Shown here: positions 38,947 through 47,232 of the stretch, in pieces | Numbering within the stretch: the stretch's first letter is position 1 | How the letters are laid out: the number at the start of each line of letters is the position of its first letter | Source: Pseudoalteromonas flavipulchra NCIMB 2033 = ATCC BAA-314 | Lineage (GTDB): Bacteria; Pseudomonadota; Gammaproteobacteria; Enterobacterales; Alteromonadaceae | Length of the DNA: 64,000 nt | Direction: 5' to 3' | NCBI GenBank assembly: GCA_000814665.1 | Contig: JWIH01000017.1 | Span: 124,001 to 188,000, forward strand | Translations under genes and position numbers: made by a program | The notes under the pieces: generated by a model | What the model was told of the DNA's origin: nothing | Databases searched by the model: none | What the model saw: only the letters and a program-made list of their open reading frames with translations

Positions 38947-39189
38947 TTATTGATCTTCTTTGATTAGCTGTAAGCCTTCATAAGGATCAACTTCTAACGC
39001 TTCGCAGTAACGTAAAAACTCAATGACATCCAATCGACGCTCTTGGTTTTCAATTTTACCGATGAATGAATGAGGCGTACCTAACACTTGCGCAAGACTA
39101 CGCATTGTGTGACCTTTCTCGTGGCGCTTTGATTTTAGCCACTTCGTTAGCTTGCCGTTTTCTTCAGAAGAAACCGTTTTACCCATCAT
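38947..39189 (-). CDS. Small XRE family regulator
   Basis: An 80-residue protein that is almost only a helix-turn-helix domain. KWLKSKRHEKGHTMRSLAQVLGTPHSFIGKIENQERRLDVIEFLRYCEAL covers the five helices, with the recognition helix near PHSFIGKIE. The start has AGGAG. A perfect 8-bp inverted repeat lies 38-65 nt upstream, a possible autoregulatory site. Target genes are unknown. Confidence 0.85.
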   Translation of the reverse strand: MMGKTVSSEENGKLTKWLKSKRHEKGHTMRSLAQVLGTPHSFIGKIENQERRLDVIEFLRYCEALEVDPYEGLQLIKEDQ

Positions 39190-39226
39190 AATTAAACATC
39201 TCCTACTAGATGAAAGACTAAATTAT

Positions 39227-39254
39227 CTAAATGAAATATGCCCGTCTCATTTAG
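39227..39254. promoter_or_regulatory. Candidate operator of the XRE gene
   Basis: CTAAATGA (39227-39234) and TCATTTAG (39247-39254) form a perfect inverted repeat with a 12-nt spacer. A further TTATCTAAAT occurs at 39257-39266, echoing TTATCTAAAT at 39223-39232. The location just before the XRE start suggests autoregulation. Confidence 0.5.
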
Positions 39255-39459
39255 TTATTATCTAAATATTACAGTTGTAGCTTATCGAGGAACTCTACAA
39301 TGCAAAATGTTAAGCCTGTATGAACTCAGCATTTTTGCCTTTAGAACTCGCTCAAGCTTACAGTTTACCCCGAATGCGGTACAACTTACCAGCTAGCTGC
39401 GATAAGTTATGCCAAACCAGTAACACGTAGACAAAATGTTAACTTGTCCCTATGTACCC

Positions 39460-39496
39460 AATTAGGTATAGACTAAAACACGAGTAACACCTAATT
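39460..39496. promoter_or_regulatory. Inverted repeat AATTAGGT/ACCTAATT
   Basis: Perfect 8-bp arms separated by 21 nt, in the 470-nt AT-rich gap between the XRE gene and the 58-residue membrane protein gene. The spacing of the arm centres (about 29 nt) is close to three helical turns. Possible regulator site; nothing else was recognised in 39255-39645. Confidence 0.35.
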
Positions 39497-39659
39497 AATT
39501 TTTTACTTTTTCTTAATTCATTAAGGGTTGTAATATCCAGTAACACTTTAACAAATTTTTTAAAAAATGTACCAGTATTTGAAATAAATTATTTTTCTTT
39601 AAAAAATAAAAACTTACAGCTAACATTTACTGAGTGGTTAAAAAAGAGGCTATTACTAG

Positions 39660-39836
39660 ATGATTCGATTACTGTTTTTACTGCCAATTCTATTGTGCTT
39701 AGGCTGGATTTACTTCCTTCGTTCTAACGGCGTGCCGCTTAAGCAAGGGAAAAAAGGCTTTATCTACATCTTAGTATTTTCATCTTTTGTTTTAGGCTTT
39801 TTTGTCTTAATGATGTATTTAACAGGGAGTTTGTGA
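39660..39836 (+). CDS. Two-helix membrane protein, 58 residues
   Basis: An ATG at 39660 with GAGG at 39646-39649 opens a 58-residue frame. It has two hydrophobic helices (about 2-20 and 34-54) joined by the basic loop RSNGVPLKQGKKG. The hairpin topology with positive residues in the loop predicts both ends outside and the loop in the cytoplasm. It is followed by a terminator and lies convergent to erpA. Function unknown. Confidence 0.7.
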   Translation: MIRLLFLLPILLCLGWIYFLRSNGVPLKQGKKGFIYILVFSSFVLGFFVLMMYLTGSL

Positions 39837-39873
39837 CGAATAAAGCAAATTGAGTTGTGATGGGCAGAAACAA

Positions 39874-39902
39874 AAAGAGCCATGACAAAAGCATGACTCT
39901 TT
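39874..39902. terminator. Terminator between small gene and erpA
   Basis: Stem AAAGAG-CATG paired with CATG-CTCTTT (one mismatch), loop about 7 nt. Usable in both directions between convergent genes. Confidence 0.7.
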
Positions 39903-39926
39903 AGTGGAACGTAGTGCGAATAATGT

Positions 39927-40265
39927 CTAGACGCTGAAACTTGCACCACAGCCACAAGTGGTTGTTGCATTGGGGTTGTTCACAAAGAAACGTGCACCCT
40001 CAAGTCCTTCAGTATAATCTACGATTCCGTCTATTAGATACTGAATACTCATTGGATCGACAACCATAGTGACACCGTTTTTTACGATTTCCAAATCACC
40101 CGGATTTACTTTTTCATCGAAAGTGAAACCATATTGAAAGCCTGAGCAACCGCCACCCGTTACATACACGCGTAGCTTAAGATTGGCATTCTCTTCTTCT
40201 TCAATAAGTTCCTTTACGCGGCTTGCGGCAGCGTCAGAAAACTGAATTGGTAATTGTTCAGACAT
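39927..40265 (-). CDS. erpA: Iron-sulfur insertion protein ErpA
   Basis: A 112-residue A-type Fe-S carrier. The three cluster cysteines are in [11 protein letters not shown] and [30 protein letters not shown] is the typical ErpA start. It delivers clusters to apo-enzymes, including isoprenoid synthesis IspG/IspH in E. coli. Single gene. Confidence 0.96.
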   Translation of the reverse strand: MSEQLPIQFSDAAASRVKELIEEEENANLKLRVYVTGGGCSGFQYGFTFDEKVNPGDLEIVKNGVTMVVDPMSIQYLIDGIVDYTEGLEGARFFVNNPNATTTCGCGASFSV

Positions 40266-40336
40266 AGATTTAGACCCCTAATCCTGTAATCTGCAAATTA
40301 TCTAATACCTGAGTATTTTAATCAAGTATAGCGTTT

Positions 40337-40476
40337 GTACCAATTATCTTTGATAAATGATCCATTTTTGGAACAAAGAACTCGTTGTTCACCTGTCAAA
40401 ACGGTTCTATTTATTTTTTGTCATTGAGAGATTTTTAACTCTGCACCTAACCTGCTATTGAATGTATATTGGTATC
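40337..40476. repeat. Divergent copy C of the dispersed repeat
   Basis: Starts GTACCAATT and ends ATTGGTAT, with internal words that align to copy B (TGATCCATTTTT against TGGTCTATTTTG, GAGATTTTTAACTCTGC against AATTTTTAACGCAG). The central core is lost or diverged. It fills most of the gap between erpA and the ClC gene. Confidence 0.5.
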
Positions 40477-40592
40477 TATAATGCTTAACCAAAGAAAGTA
40501 AGACTATTGCCTCAGTTAAGTTGCGTTAGCACAAGGACTTAGTGTAAAAAATTTGATATTCTTAAACGGTTTACTATTGTGGAATGACGTTC

Positions 40593-42275
40593 ATGTCGTT
40601 GGATACATTAAGACGAAGCCTTGCAAAACCTAAAACTTCAGCGCAACTGTGCCTACTTGGTGCTGGTGCTGGCCTGCTTGCGGCGATACTTATCATTGCT
40701 TTTCGTCTTACTATTGAATTAATCCAAGGCACATTTCTCGATAAACCTGATGACTTTACCGAGCTTTCTGAGCTACATCGGCTATTTTTGCCTGTGCTTG
40801 CTGCGCTACTCATCGCGGTCTTTGCCGCCTTAACCGGGTTTAAGCATTACCGTTTGGGCATTCCATATGTGATCAACCGGATCAAACACCACTACGGTCA
40901 TATGCCAATTTGGAATTCTGCTAACCAGTTTTTTGGTGGTGCCGTTGCTTTGATCAGTGGCTTTTCTGTTGGTCGAGAAGGACCATCTGTGCACATGGGG
41001 GCAACAGCAGCGAGCATTCTATCAGAGCGTTTACATCTACCACTCAATGCTGCGCGAACTTTGGCTGGTTGCGGTGTAGCTGCAGGTATTGCTGCCTCAT
41101 TTAACACTCCGCTCGCGGCGGTGATATTCGTTATGGAAGTCGTGCTCAGGGAGTATAAAATCCACATTTTCGTGCCCGTGATGTTGGCTTCAGTGATCGG
41201 TGCAATGAGCACGCAATATGTGTTTGGTAATAGTTCCGAGCTGGCGCTCATTCATATCACTCCGTTGAGTTTTTGGCATTACCCTTATTTAATTATTTGT
41301 GGTGCAGCATTAGGAGCGGTTGCTTTTGCCTTCAATCAAAATCTAATGCTGATCATCAAAACTTTTAAGCCCATCAGCATGTTTCCTCGCCTTTTATTAG
41401 CGGGTTTAATTGCGGGATTAATTGGCTACGCCGTACCGGGAGCCATGGGTTCAGGTATGAGCGCTATCACCCAAGCCGTTGAATCTCCACATAACTTACA
41501 GCTACTCACCACAATATTGATTGCCAAGCTGATGGCGACTTTATTTGCGATTGGACTTGGTATTCCCGGTGGTATTATTGGTCCAGTGATTGGGCTTGGG
41601 GTCATCATGGGCACCTTGATGTCTTTCTTTGCCCAGTTTATTGAACCCAGCGTCGATGTTGCGGGAACTTATGGTGTACTCGGTATGGCAGGCTTACTTG
41701 CGGCAACTTTGCACGCCCCGCTTGCTGCACTCACAGCGGTAATGGAGCTGACTTCCAATCCAAAAATAATCGTTCCAGCTATGCTGGTGATCACCACAGC
41801 TTACGTTACGGCTTTACAGGCGTTTGGCAACCGCTCTATTTTTATTCAACAACTAGATTTCCAAGGGCTGCCTTACCAAGTATCCCCGGCAAAAGAGGCA
41901 TTACAGAAAGTAGGGATAGTGGCTGAGATGGATGAGAATTTTAAACTGCTCTATTCCGATGACAAAGAGCAGATAAAGGAAACCCTATCCGCGGTTGATA
42001 GCCAAACACCGCTCATTGTTTATGATGAACAAAGCGGCTACCGCTTAGCCGAATACGATTTAAACTTAATCTCCGAGGGCAGCGTATCGGTCTCTTATAT
42101 CGAGCTACAAGGACTAAGCACACAAGCGACCTTAGCAGACGCCTTTGATGTGCTAAAAGATAAACGTTCAGGCGCGGTATATATATACAATCAAAAGGAT
42201 GATAAACAAATACTTGGGTTATTGCGATGGGACCAAATTCGTCACATACTCACCACCAGAAACAGTTTACTCTAA
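40593..42275 (+). CDS. ClC family chloride channel/transporter
   Basis: A 560-residue ClC protein with about 18 membrane segments and a C-terminal CBS-like region (about 440-560). The selectivity motif GREGPSVHMGA keeps the gating Glu, and PGAMGSGMS holds the central-Ser loop GSG. In E. coli ClcA the proton Glu follows in FIIEE; here the aligned segment is FVMEV, so that Glu appears to be Val, as in ClC channels. ATG 40584 is also in frame, but TGTGGA at 40578-40583 fits ATG 40593. It is followed by hemJ after 20 nt. Confidence 0.88.
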   Translation: MSLDTLRRSLAKPKTSAQLCLLGAGAGLLAAILIIAFRLTIELIQGTFLDKPDDFTELSELHRLFLPVLAALLIAVFAALTGFKHYRLGIPYVINRIKHHYGHMPIWNSANQFFGGAVALISGFSVGREGPSVHMGATAASILSERLHLPLNAARTLAGCGVAAGIAASFNTPLAAVIFVMEVVLREYKIHIFVPVMLASVIGAMSTQYVFGNSSELALIHITPLSFWHYPYLIICGAALGAVAFAFNQNLMLIIKTFKPISMFPRLLLAGLIAGLIGYAVPGAMGSGMSAITQAVESPHNLQLLTTILIAKLMATLFAIGLGIPGGIIGPVIGLGVIMGTLMSFFAQFIEPSVDVAGTYGVLGMAGLLAATLHAPLAALTAVMELTSNPKIIVPAMLVITTAYVTALQAFGNRSIFIQQLDFQGLPYQVSPAKEALQKVGIVAEMDENFKLLYSDDKEQIKETLSAVDSQTPLIVYDEQSGYRLAEYDLNLISEGSVSVSYIELQGLSTQATLADAFDVLKDKRSGAVYIYNQKDDKQILGLLRWDQIRHILTTRNSLL

Positions 42276-42295
42276 TCTAAAAAGTGGAATTTATA

Positions 42296-42730
42296 ATGAG
42301 CTTATTGCTAACGTATAAAGCCTTACATATCTTTTTTATGATTGCCTGGTTTGCAGGGATTTTTTATCTGCCACGTCTCTTTGTGTACCACGCGATGACT
42401 GAAGAAAAATCTTGTAGCTCAATGCTCAAAATCATGGAACGCCGCCTCCTCTATTTTGTAACCCCATTTGCTATTCTCACCGCGGTGTTTGGGGTCTTAA
42501 CGATTACAGAATATGGACGTGAGTGGTTTAAACACAGTATGTGGCTGCACTACAAACTGACCTTAGTGATTTTACTCTATATGTATCATGGCTATTGCTT
42601 TAAATTGCTTGCCGATTTTAAACTTGATCGTAATCGTAAAAGCGACAAGTTCTATCGTTTTTTCAACGAATTTCCCGTACTAATCCTATTAGCCATTGTC
42701 TTTCTTGCCGTTTTAAAACCTGCACTGTAA
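42296..42730 (+). CDS. hemJ: Protoporphyrinogen oxidase HemJ
   Basis: A 144-residue four-helix membrane protein of the HemJ (UPF0093) family, oxidising protoporphyrinogen IX in heme synthesis. ALHIFFMIAWFAGIFYLPRLFVYH holds the conserved His and Arg, and WLHYKLTLVILLYMYHGY the second His region. GTG 42284 is in frame, but GTGGA serves better as the ribosome site for ATG 42296. hemL lies two genes downstream, supporting the heme assignment. Confidence 0.92.
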   Translation: MSLLLTYKALHIFFMIAWFAGIFYLPRLFVYHAMTEEKSCSSMLKIMERRLLYFVTPFAILTAVFGVLTITEYGREWFKHSMWLHYKLTLVILLYMYHGYCFKLLADFKLDRNRKSDKFYRFFNEFPVLILLAIVFLAVLKPAL

Positions 42731-42748
42731 CCGTGCATTATTGGGGGT

Positions 42749-42773
42749 ACTTGGGTATAATATGCGCCCAAGT
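42749..42773 (+). promoter_or_regulatory. Inverted repeat around a TATAAT box, before pyrB
   Basis: ACTTGGG (42749-42755) and CCCAAGT (42767-42773) flank TATAATATGCG. The loop begins with a perfect -10 hexamer TATAAT (42756-42761). No good -35 is seen. It may be a promoter with an overlapping operator, or a weak hairpin ending hemJ. Confidence 0.45.
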
Positions 42774-42854
42774 AACCGCCCACAATCTGCGTGTTATCTG
42801 GTTGGGTGAGCGACCTTGCAACCCGGTAGTCAATTTGTCTTTAGGAATCGCCAA

Positions 42855-43871
42855 ATGTTCAGTTTCCAAGGTGAAAACATTCTTTCTGTCAATCAATTAG
42901 ACAGAGATTCAATTGAACACATCTTCTCCATTGCCAAAAAAATGGAACCCTATGCTAAAAAGCAAAAACGTACCCAAGTACTTAATGGGGCGATTTTGGC
43001 AAATCTATTTTTTGAACCAAGCACGAGAACACGCGTAAGTTTCGGCACCGCATTTAACTTGCTGGGCGGCCTAGTCCGTGAAACCACAGGTATGCAAAGC
43101 TCAGCACTGGCAAAAGGCGAATCTTTGTACGATACCGCCCGTGTGATTTCAGCTTATGCTGACGCCGTGGCAATGCGCCACCCAGACGCAGGCTCAGTAG
43201 CCGAGTTTGCAACCGGTTCCGATGTTCCTGTCATCAACGGTGGCGATGGTCCTAATGAACACCCAACTCAAGCACTGTTGGACTTACTGACGATTGACCG
43301 AGAGCTTAGCCGCTTTGGTACTGGAATTGACGGCATGCACATCGCCCTAGTCGGTGATTTAAAATACGGCCGCACCGTGCATTCTTTATCAAAGTTACTT
43401 AGCCACTACAAAGATATCCGCTTTACAATGGTTGCACCGGATGGCTTACAAATGCCTCAGTCTATTTTAGATGTCGTAGACAATGCCGGTCATCGTATTG
43501 AAGTCGTGTCTAAGATGGAAGGCAATTTAGCTGCCGATATCGTTTACCAGACTCGTATTCAAGAAGAGCGTTTCCCTTCTCAAGAAGAAGCAAACAAATA
43601 CCGTGGTGGCTTTAGGATCAGCCAAGCGATTTATGACGCTCACTGTAAACCTAGCTCAGTATTAATGCACCCATTACCTCGCGACAGCCGTAGCGATGCA
43701 AACGAGCTAGACAACGACCTAAATAACAACGACAACCTAGCTATCTTCCGCCAAGTTCAAAATGGTGTATTGATCCGTATGGCACTTTTTGCCCTAACGC
43801 TAGGTGTTGAAAACCAAGTGGAAAAACACGAGGTAGAAGTACCTTGGTTTAGCCGCAAACGTGAAAGCTAA
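42855..43871 (+). CDS. pyrB: Aspartate carbamoyltransferase catalytic chain
   Basis: A 338-residue enzyme of pyrimidine synthesis, joining carbamoyl phosphate to aspartate. Carbamoyl-phosphate motif FEPSTRTRVSFGTAF, then HPTQALLDLLTI and VLMHPLPRDS. The chain is longer than the 310 residues usual for E. coli PyrB, with a charged tail VEKHEVEVPWFSRKRES. No pyrI follows; hemL is next after 12 nt. A TTG at 42816 is in frame, but AGGA at 42843-42846 fits ATG 42855. Confidence 0.95.
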   Translation: MFSFQGENILSVNQLDRDSIEHIFSIAKKMEPYAKKQKRTQVLNGAILANLFFEPSTRTRVSFGTAFNLLGGLVRETTGMQSSALAKGESLYDTARVISAYADAVAMRHPDAGSVAEFATGSDVPVINGGDGPNEHPTQALLDLLTIDRELSRFGTGIDGMHIALVGDLKYGRTVHSLSKLLSHYKDIRFTMVAPDGLQMPQSILDVVDNAGHRIEVVSKMEGNLAADIVYQTRIQEERFPSQEEANKYRGGFRISQAIYDAHCKPSSVLMHPLPRDSRSDANELDNDLNNNDNLAIFRQVQNGVLIRMALFALTLGVENQVEKHEVEVPWFSRKRES

Positions 43872-43883
43872 AAAGGATCGACA

Positions 43884-45164
43884 ATGACAATCAGTCAAGA
43901 CTTATTCAAACGCGCCCAAGACTCAATCCCTGGAGGCGTTAACTCTCCTGTTCGCGCTTTTAATGGTGTAGGTGGTACGCCACTATTTATCACCAAAGCC
44001 GAAGGCGTTCACACCTTTGATGCCGACGGTAAACAGTACATTGATTATGTGGGTTCTTGGGGCCCGATGATCTTAGGTCATAACCATCCTGAGATTAAAC
44101 AAGCAGTGCTTGAAGCGGTTGAAAATGGCCTATCGTACGGCGCGCCGACGGAAACTGAAATCCTAATGGCGGAAAAAGTAAAAGCGCTAGTACCATCTAT
44201 TGAAAAAGTACGCATGGTAAGCTCTGGTACAGAAGCGACCATGAGCGCTATTCGCCTTGCTCGTGGTTACACCGGCCGCGATAAGATCTTAAAGTTTGAA
44301 GGCTGTTACCACGGTCACGCTGACTCCTTGCTTGTTAAAGCAGGTTCTGGTGCACTTACCATGGGCGTGCCTAACTCCCCTGGTATTCCTGCCGATTTTG
44401 CTAAGCATACGCTAACAGTTTCATTTAATAACCTTGATGAAGTAAAAGCGATTTTTGAGCAGTACAAAGATCAAATTGCCTGTGTGATCATCGAGCCTGT
44501 TGCTGGAAACATGAACTGCATTCCACCGGTAGAAGGCTTTTTAGAAGGCCTGCGCGAAGTATGTACTGACAATCAAAGTGTGCTTATCTTTGATGAAGTC
44601 ATGACGGGTTTCCGTGTTGCACTTGGTGGTGCTCAACAGTACTACAACATCACCCCAGACTTAACCTGTTTAGGTAAAGTGATTGGTGGCGGTATGCCAG
44701 TGGGTGCGTTTGGCGGTAAAAAAGAAATCATGGATTACATCGCCCCAGTTGGTCCTGTTTATCAAGCGGGCACGCTATCTGGTAACCCAATTGCCATGGC
44801 CGCCGGTTTAAAAGCACTAGAGCTACTTTCAAAAGAAGGGCTGCACGCAGAGCTTGAAGCTAAGAGTAAAGCCCTGTGTGAAGGCTTCCAAGCGGCTGCT
44901 GATGAAACAGGTATCGCGCTTACGACTAACTACGCAGGTGGTATGTTTGGCTTCTTCTTTACTGACGCTAAAAAAGTAACCAGCTATCAGCAAGCAACTG
45001 AATGCGATCTAGAGCGCTTCAAAAAGTTCTTCCATCTGATGCTAGATGAAGGCGTTTATTTAGCCCCATCTGCATTCGAAGCGGGTTTCGTGAGCACAAT
45101 GCATTCTGACGAAGAAATCGCTAACACTATCAATGCTGCAAAGCGTGCATTTGCCAAGTTGTAA
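43884..45164 (+). CDS. hemL: Glutamate-1-semialdehyde aminomutase
   Basis: A 426-residue PLP enzyme making 5-aminolevulinate, the heme precursor. [18 protein letters not shown] at the N terminus, [37 protein letters not shown] and the PLP-lysine region [17 protein letters not shown] are intact. It starts 12 nt after pyrB with AAAGGA, so the two are probably co-transcribed. Confidence 0.97.
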   Translation: MTISQDLFKRAQDSIPGGVNSPVRAFNGVGGTPLFITKAEGVHTFDADGKQYIDYVGSWGPMILGHNHPEIKQAVLEAVENGLSYGAPTETEILMAEKVKALVPSIEKVRMVSSGTEATMSAIRLARGYTGRDKILKFEGCYHGHADSLLVKAGSGALTMGVPNSPGIPADFAKHTLTVSFNNLDEVKAIFEQYKDQIACVIIEPVAGNMNCIPPVEGFLEGLREVCTDNQSVLIFDEVMTGFRVALGGAQQYYNITPDLTCLGKVIGGGMPVGAFGGKKEIMDYIAPVGPVYQAGTLSGNPIAMAAGLKALELLSKEGLHAELEAKSKALCEGFQAAADETGIALTTNYAGGMFGFFFTDAKKVTSYQQATECDLERFKKFFHLMLDEGVYLAPSAFEAGFVSTMHSDEEIANTINAAKRAFAKL

Positions 45165-45196
45165 TCACAGATTACAACCCATATTAGTTTGTATTT

Positions 45197-45221
45197 AAAA
45201 AGCCCGCTCAGGGCTTTTTTT
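45197..45221 (+). terminator. Terminator after hemL
   Basis: 9-bp stem AAAAAGCCC/GGGCTTTTT, loop GCTCA, with a long T tract. Confidence 0.9.
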
Positions 45222-45244
45222 GTTTTTTCAGCTACGCTTTGAAT

Positions 45245-45261
45245 AAGCTTTTCAAAAGCTT
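45245..45261. promoter_or_regulatory. 17-nt perfect palindrome before chemoreceptor
   Basis: AAGCTTTT-C-AAAAGCTT: two 8-nt arms around one base, about 90 nt before the chemoreceptor start and 24 nt past the hemL terminator. Possible regulator site or small hairpin. Confidence 0.4.
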
Positions 45262-45347
45262 CGGTCTATTTAACCTAGGCTCAAGTTATTTAGGCGCACT
45301 TAGGTAATAACGCTGTGCTAAGTTAAAACTATCATACAGAGGAAGTG

Positions 45348-47189
45348 ATGGCTGGATTTAATACACTAATTAATCCTGCAACCCGTTTGATGGCGCGGTT
45401 GCGATACAAAACCAAAATGGCCGTTGTATTTGGTATTTTATTACTACCGCTAAGCCTCAGCTTGTTTTTTCTAAACAGTGTACTTAACCATTCTATTTCT
45501 GTCAGTGAGATGCAGAGGCAAGGGCTCACGCTTTACCCTAGTATGTTGGAAAACATTTTAGCGGGTAAAGCTTCCGATAATTCAATTTTATTGCAACGCG
45601 CTAAGTTACCTAAAGTGAGCGCCGCAGGCGCAAGCGCCCTTGAGCAGCTCTCTATTGCCTCTCAACTTGCCGTCGATGATGATCTTGGACGCAGTTACCT
45701 GAATCGCACGCTTGTTGAGTCTGCGCCAAGACTCATATCGCAAATCAATCAAATTGAGGCGCAGGCACGCGATATCATCAGTAGAGGCAGTTTTACTCCA
45801 GATAGTTTTATTGCACTGTCCAATTTAAACAAAGGATTACCTGGCGTCACGACACAATTTTCAGGCAAACTTAACATTGCTATCAATGATAACCAGCAAC
45901 TCAAAAAGCAGCTTAGTCAGCCCTTAGCTGAGCTTGAGTCTAGCCTCTCTGATTACCAGCAAGCGGTGAAAACAGGCTTGTTAGACCCTGATGAACTAGC
46001 ACTGTCACAAGCGCAATTTAACCGTTACTACCAAAGTGCAAGTGATGCTATCAAGCAGTTTGTTAATATTGCAACACCCACGCTTGCCGCGCTTGTCGCT
46101 GAAAAACAAAACCAGCAACGGTGGATCAGAAACACCGTTGCCTTGGCTTCACTACTCGCACTGATCATCGCTATTTATCTTATGGTTGGCTTTTACTCCT
46201 CGGTCATGGGCACCATCACGACTTTCTCACATGCCGCACAGAGCGCTTCCCGAGGGGATTTAAGCATCAAAGCGCAGACAACTGGTTCCGACGAGCTTAG
46301 CCAAATTATTGAACAATTTAATGCGGTACTACATGCCTTTATCTCTTTGCTTGGTAACGTTCGATTAAGTAGTGACGAGCTACAGCAAGCAACAAGAACA
46401 CTCAATAAAATAAGCCAAGATACTGAGAAGGACGTTGCCCAGCAGGAGAATAAAATCCAGTCTATCCACCATTCTCTCGAGAATATGGCACAGTCCGCTC
46501 GCTCGGTTGAGGATGCCGCATTTAGCGCAACAGAGCTGGCCTCCGTAGCAGCCAAACAAGTAAAGCAAAGTAGCGTCAATACCACAGCCCTTGCAGAGCA
46601 AATGACCGAACTACAAGCTGAGTTTCAACAAAGTCGTGCAGCCTTAGATAAGCTCGCGGAAGACACGCAAAACATTAGTCAGGTGAGCTCCGCGATTAGA
46701 GAGATTGCCGAGCAAACCAATTTACTCGCGCTCAATGCCGCAATTGAGGCTGCTCGTGCAGGTGAACAAGGCCGAGGATTTGCGGTGGTAGCGGATGAGG
46801 TTAGAACGCTTGCGCAAAGAACGCAGCAACAAACGGAAGAAATACACAATATTATTCAATCTTTACAAGCTGCATCCAGAGACACGCAAGACAAAATGCG
46901 CAGCAGTGAAGACAATATGGCGCAAAGTGTTATCGCCGCGAATGATACTAATGAAGTCCTACAGCACGCAGAGCAAAGCATGCGAGACATAGACGAGCAA
47001 GGGAAACTGATCAGTCAGCTGGTACAGCAACAAACCCAAGCGACCGAACACGCATTGAACGAATCATCTGAGATCAGTAACTTAGCACAACATACTCTGG
47101 GTTCCGCAAGAGCGACCCAGAGCGATGCACAAAAACTTGGCAAGCTCTCACAAACTTTAAATAAAGAAATCGATAAATTTAAAGCTTAG
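45348..47189 (+). CDS. Methyl-accepting chemotaxis protein
   Basis: A 613-residue chemoreceptor. TM1 at about residues 24-45, a periplasmic helical region of about 215 residues (no Cache words seen; helical 4HB-like), TM2 at about 262-286, then HAMP and the coiled coil. The tip [19 protein letters not shown] plus [15 protein letters not shown] is intact. GTG 45345 and ATG 45348 are adjacent; GAGGAAG favours the ATG. Ligand unknown. Convergent with the PBP1b gene. Confidence 0.9.
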   Translation: MAGFNTLINPATRLMARLRYKTKMAVVFGILLLPLSLSLFFLNSVLNHSISVSEMQRQGLTLYPSMLENILAGKASDNSILLQRAKLPKVSAAGASALEQLSIASQLAVDDDLGRSYLNRTLVESAPRLISQINQIEAQARDIISRGSFTPDSFIALSNLNKGLPGVTTQFSGKLNIAINDNQQLKKQLSQPLAELESSLSDYQQAVKTGLLDPDELALSQAQFNRYYQSASDAIKQFVNIATPTLAALVAEKQNQQRWIRNTVALASLLALIIAIYLMVGFYSSVMGTITTFSHAAQSASRGDLSIKAQTTGSDELSQIIEQFNAVLHAFISLLGNVRLSSDELQQATRTLNKISQDTEKDVAQQENKIQSIHHSLENMAQSARSVEDAAFSATELASVAAKQVKQSSVNTTALAEQMTELQAEFQQSRAALDKLAEDTQNISQVSSAIREIAEQTNLLALNAAIEAARAGEQGRGFAVVADEVRTLAQRTQQQTEEIHNIIQSLQAASRDTQDKMRSSEDNMAQSVIAANDTNEVLQHAEQSMRDIDEQGKLISQLVQQQTQATEHALNESSEISNLAQHTLGSARATQSDAQKLGKLSQTLNKEIDKFKA

Positions 47190-47197
47190 AGACTGTG

Positions 47198-47217
47198 CTA
47201 GGGTCAACAACCCCTAG
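47198..47217. terminator. Short hairpin between chemoreceptor and PBP1b gene
   Basis: CTAGGG/CCCTAG with an 8-nt loop, without a T tract. An adjoining inverted repeat AACCAAGAC/GTCTTGGTT (47219-47252) runs into the PBP1b 3' end. One or both may end transcripts of these convergent genes. Confidence 0.4.
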
Positions 47218-47232
47218 TAACCAAGACTTGGT

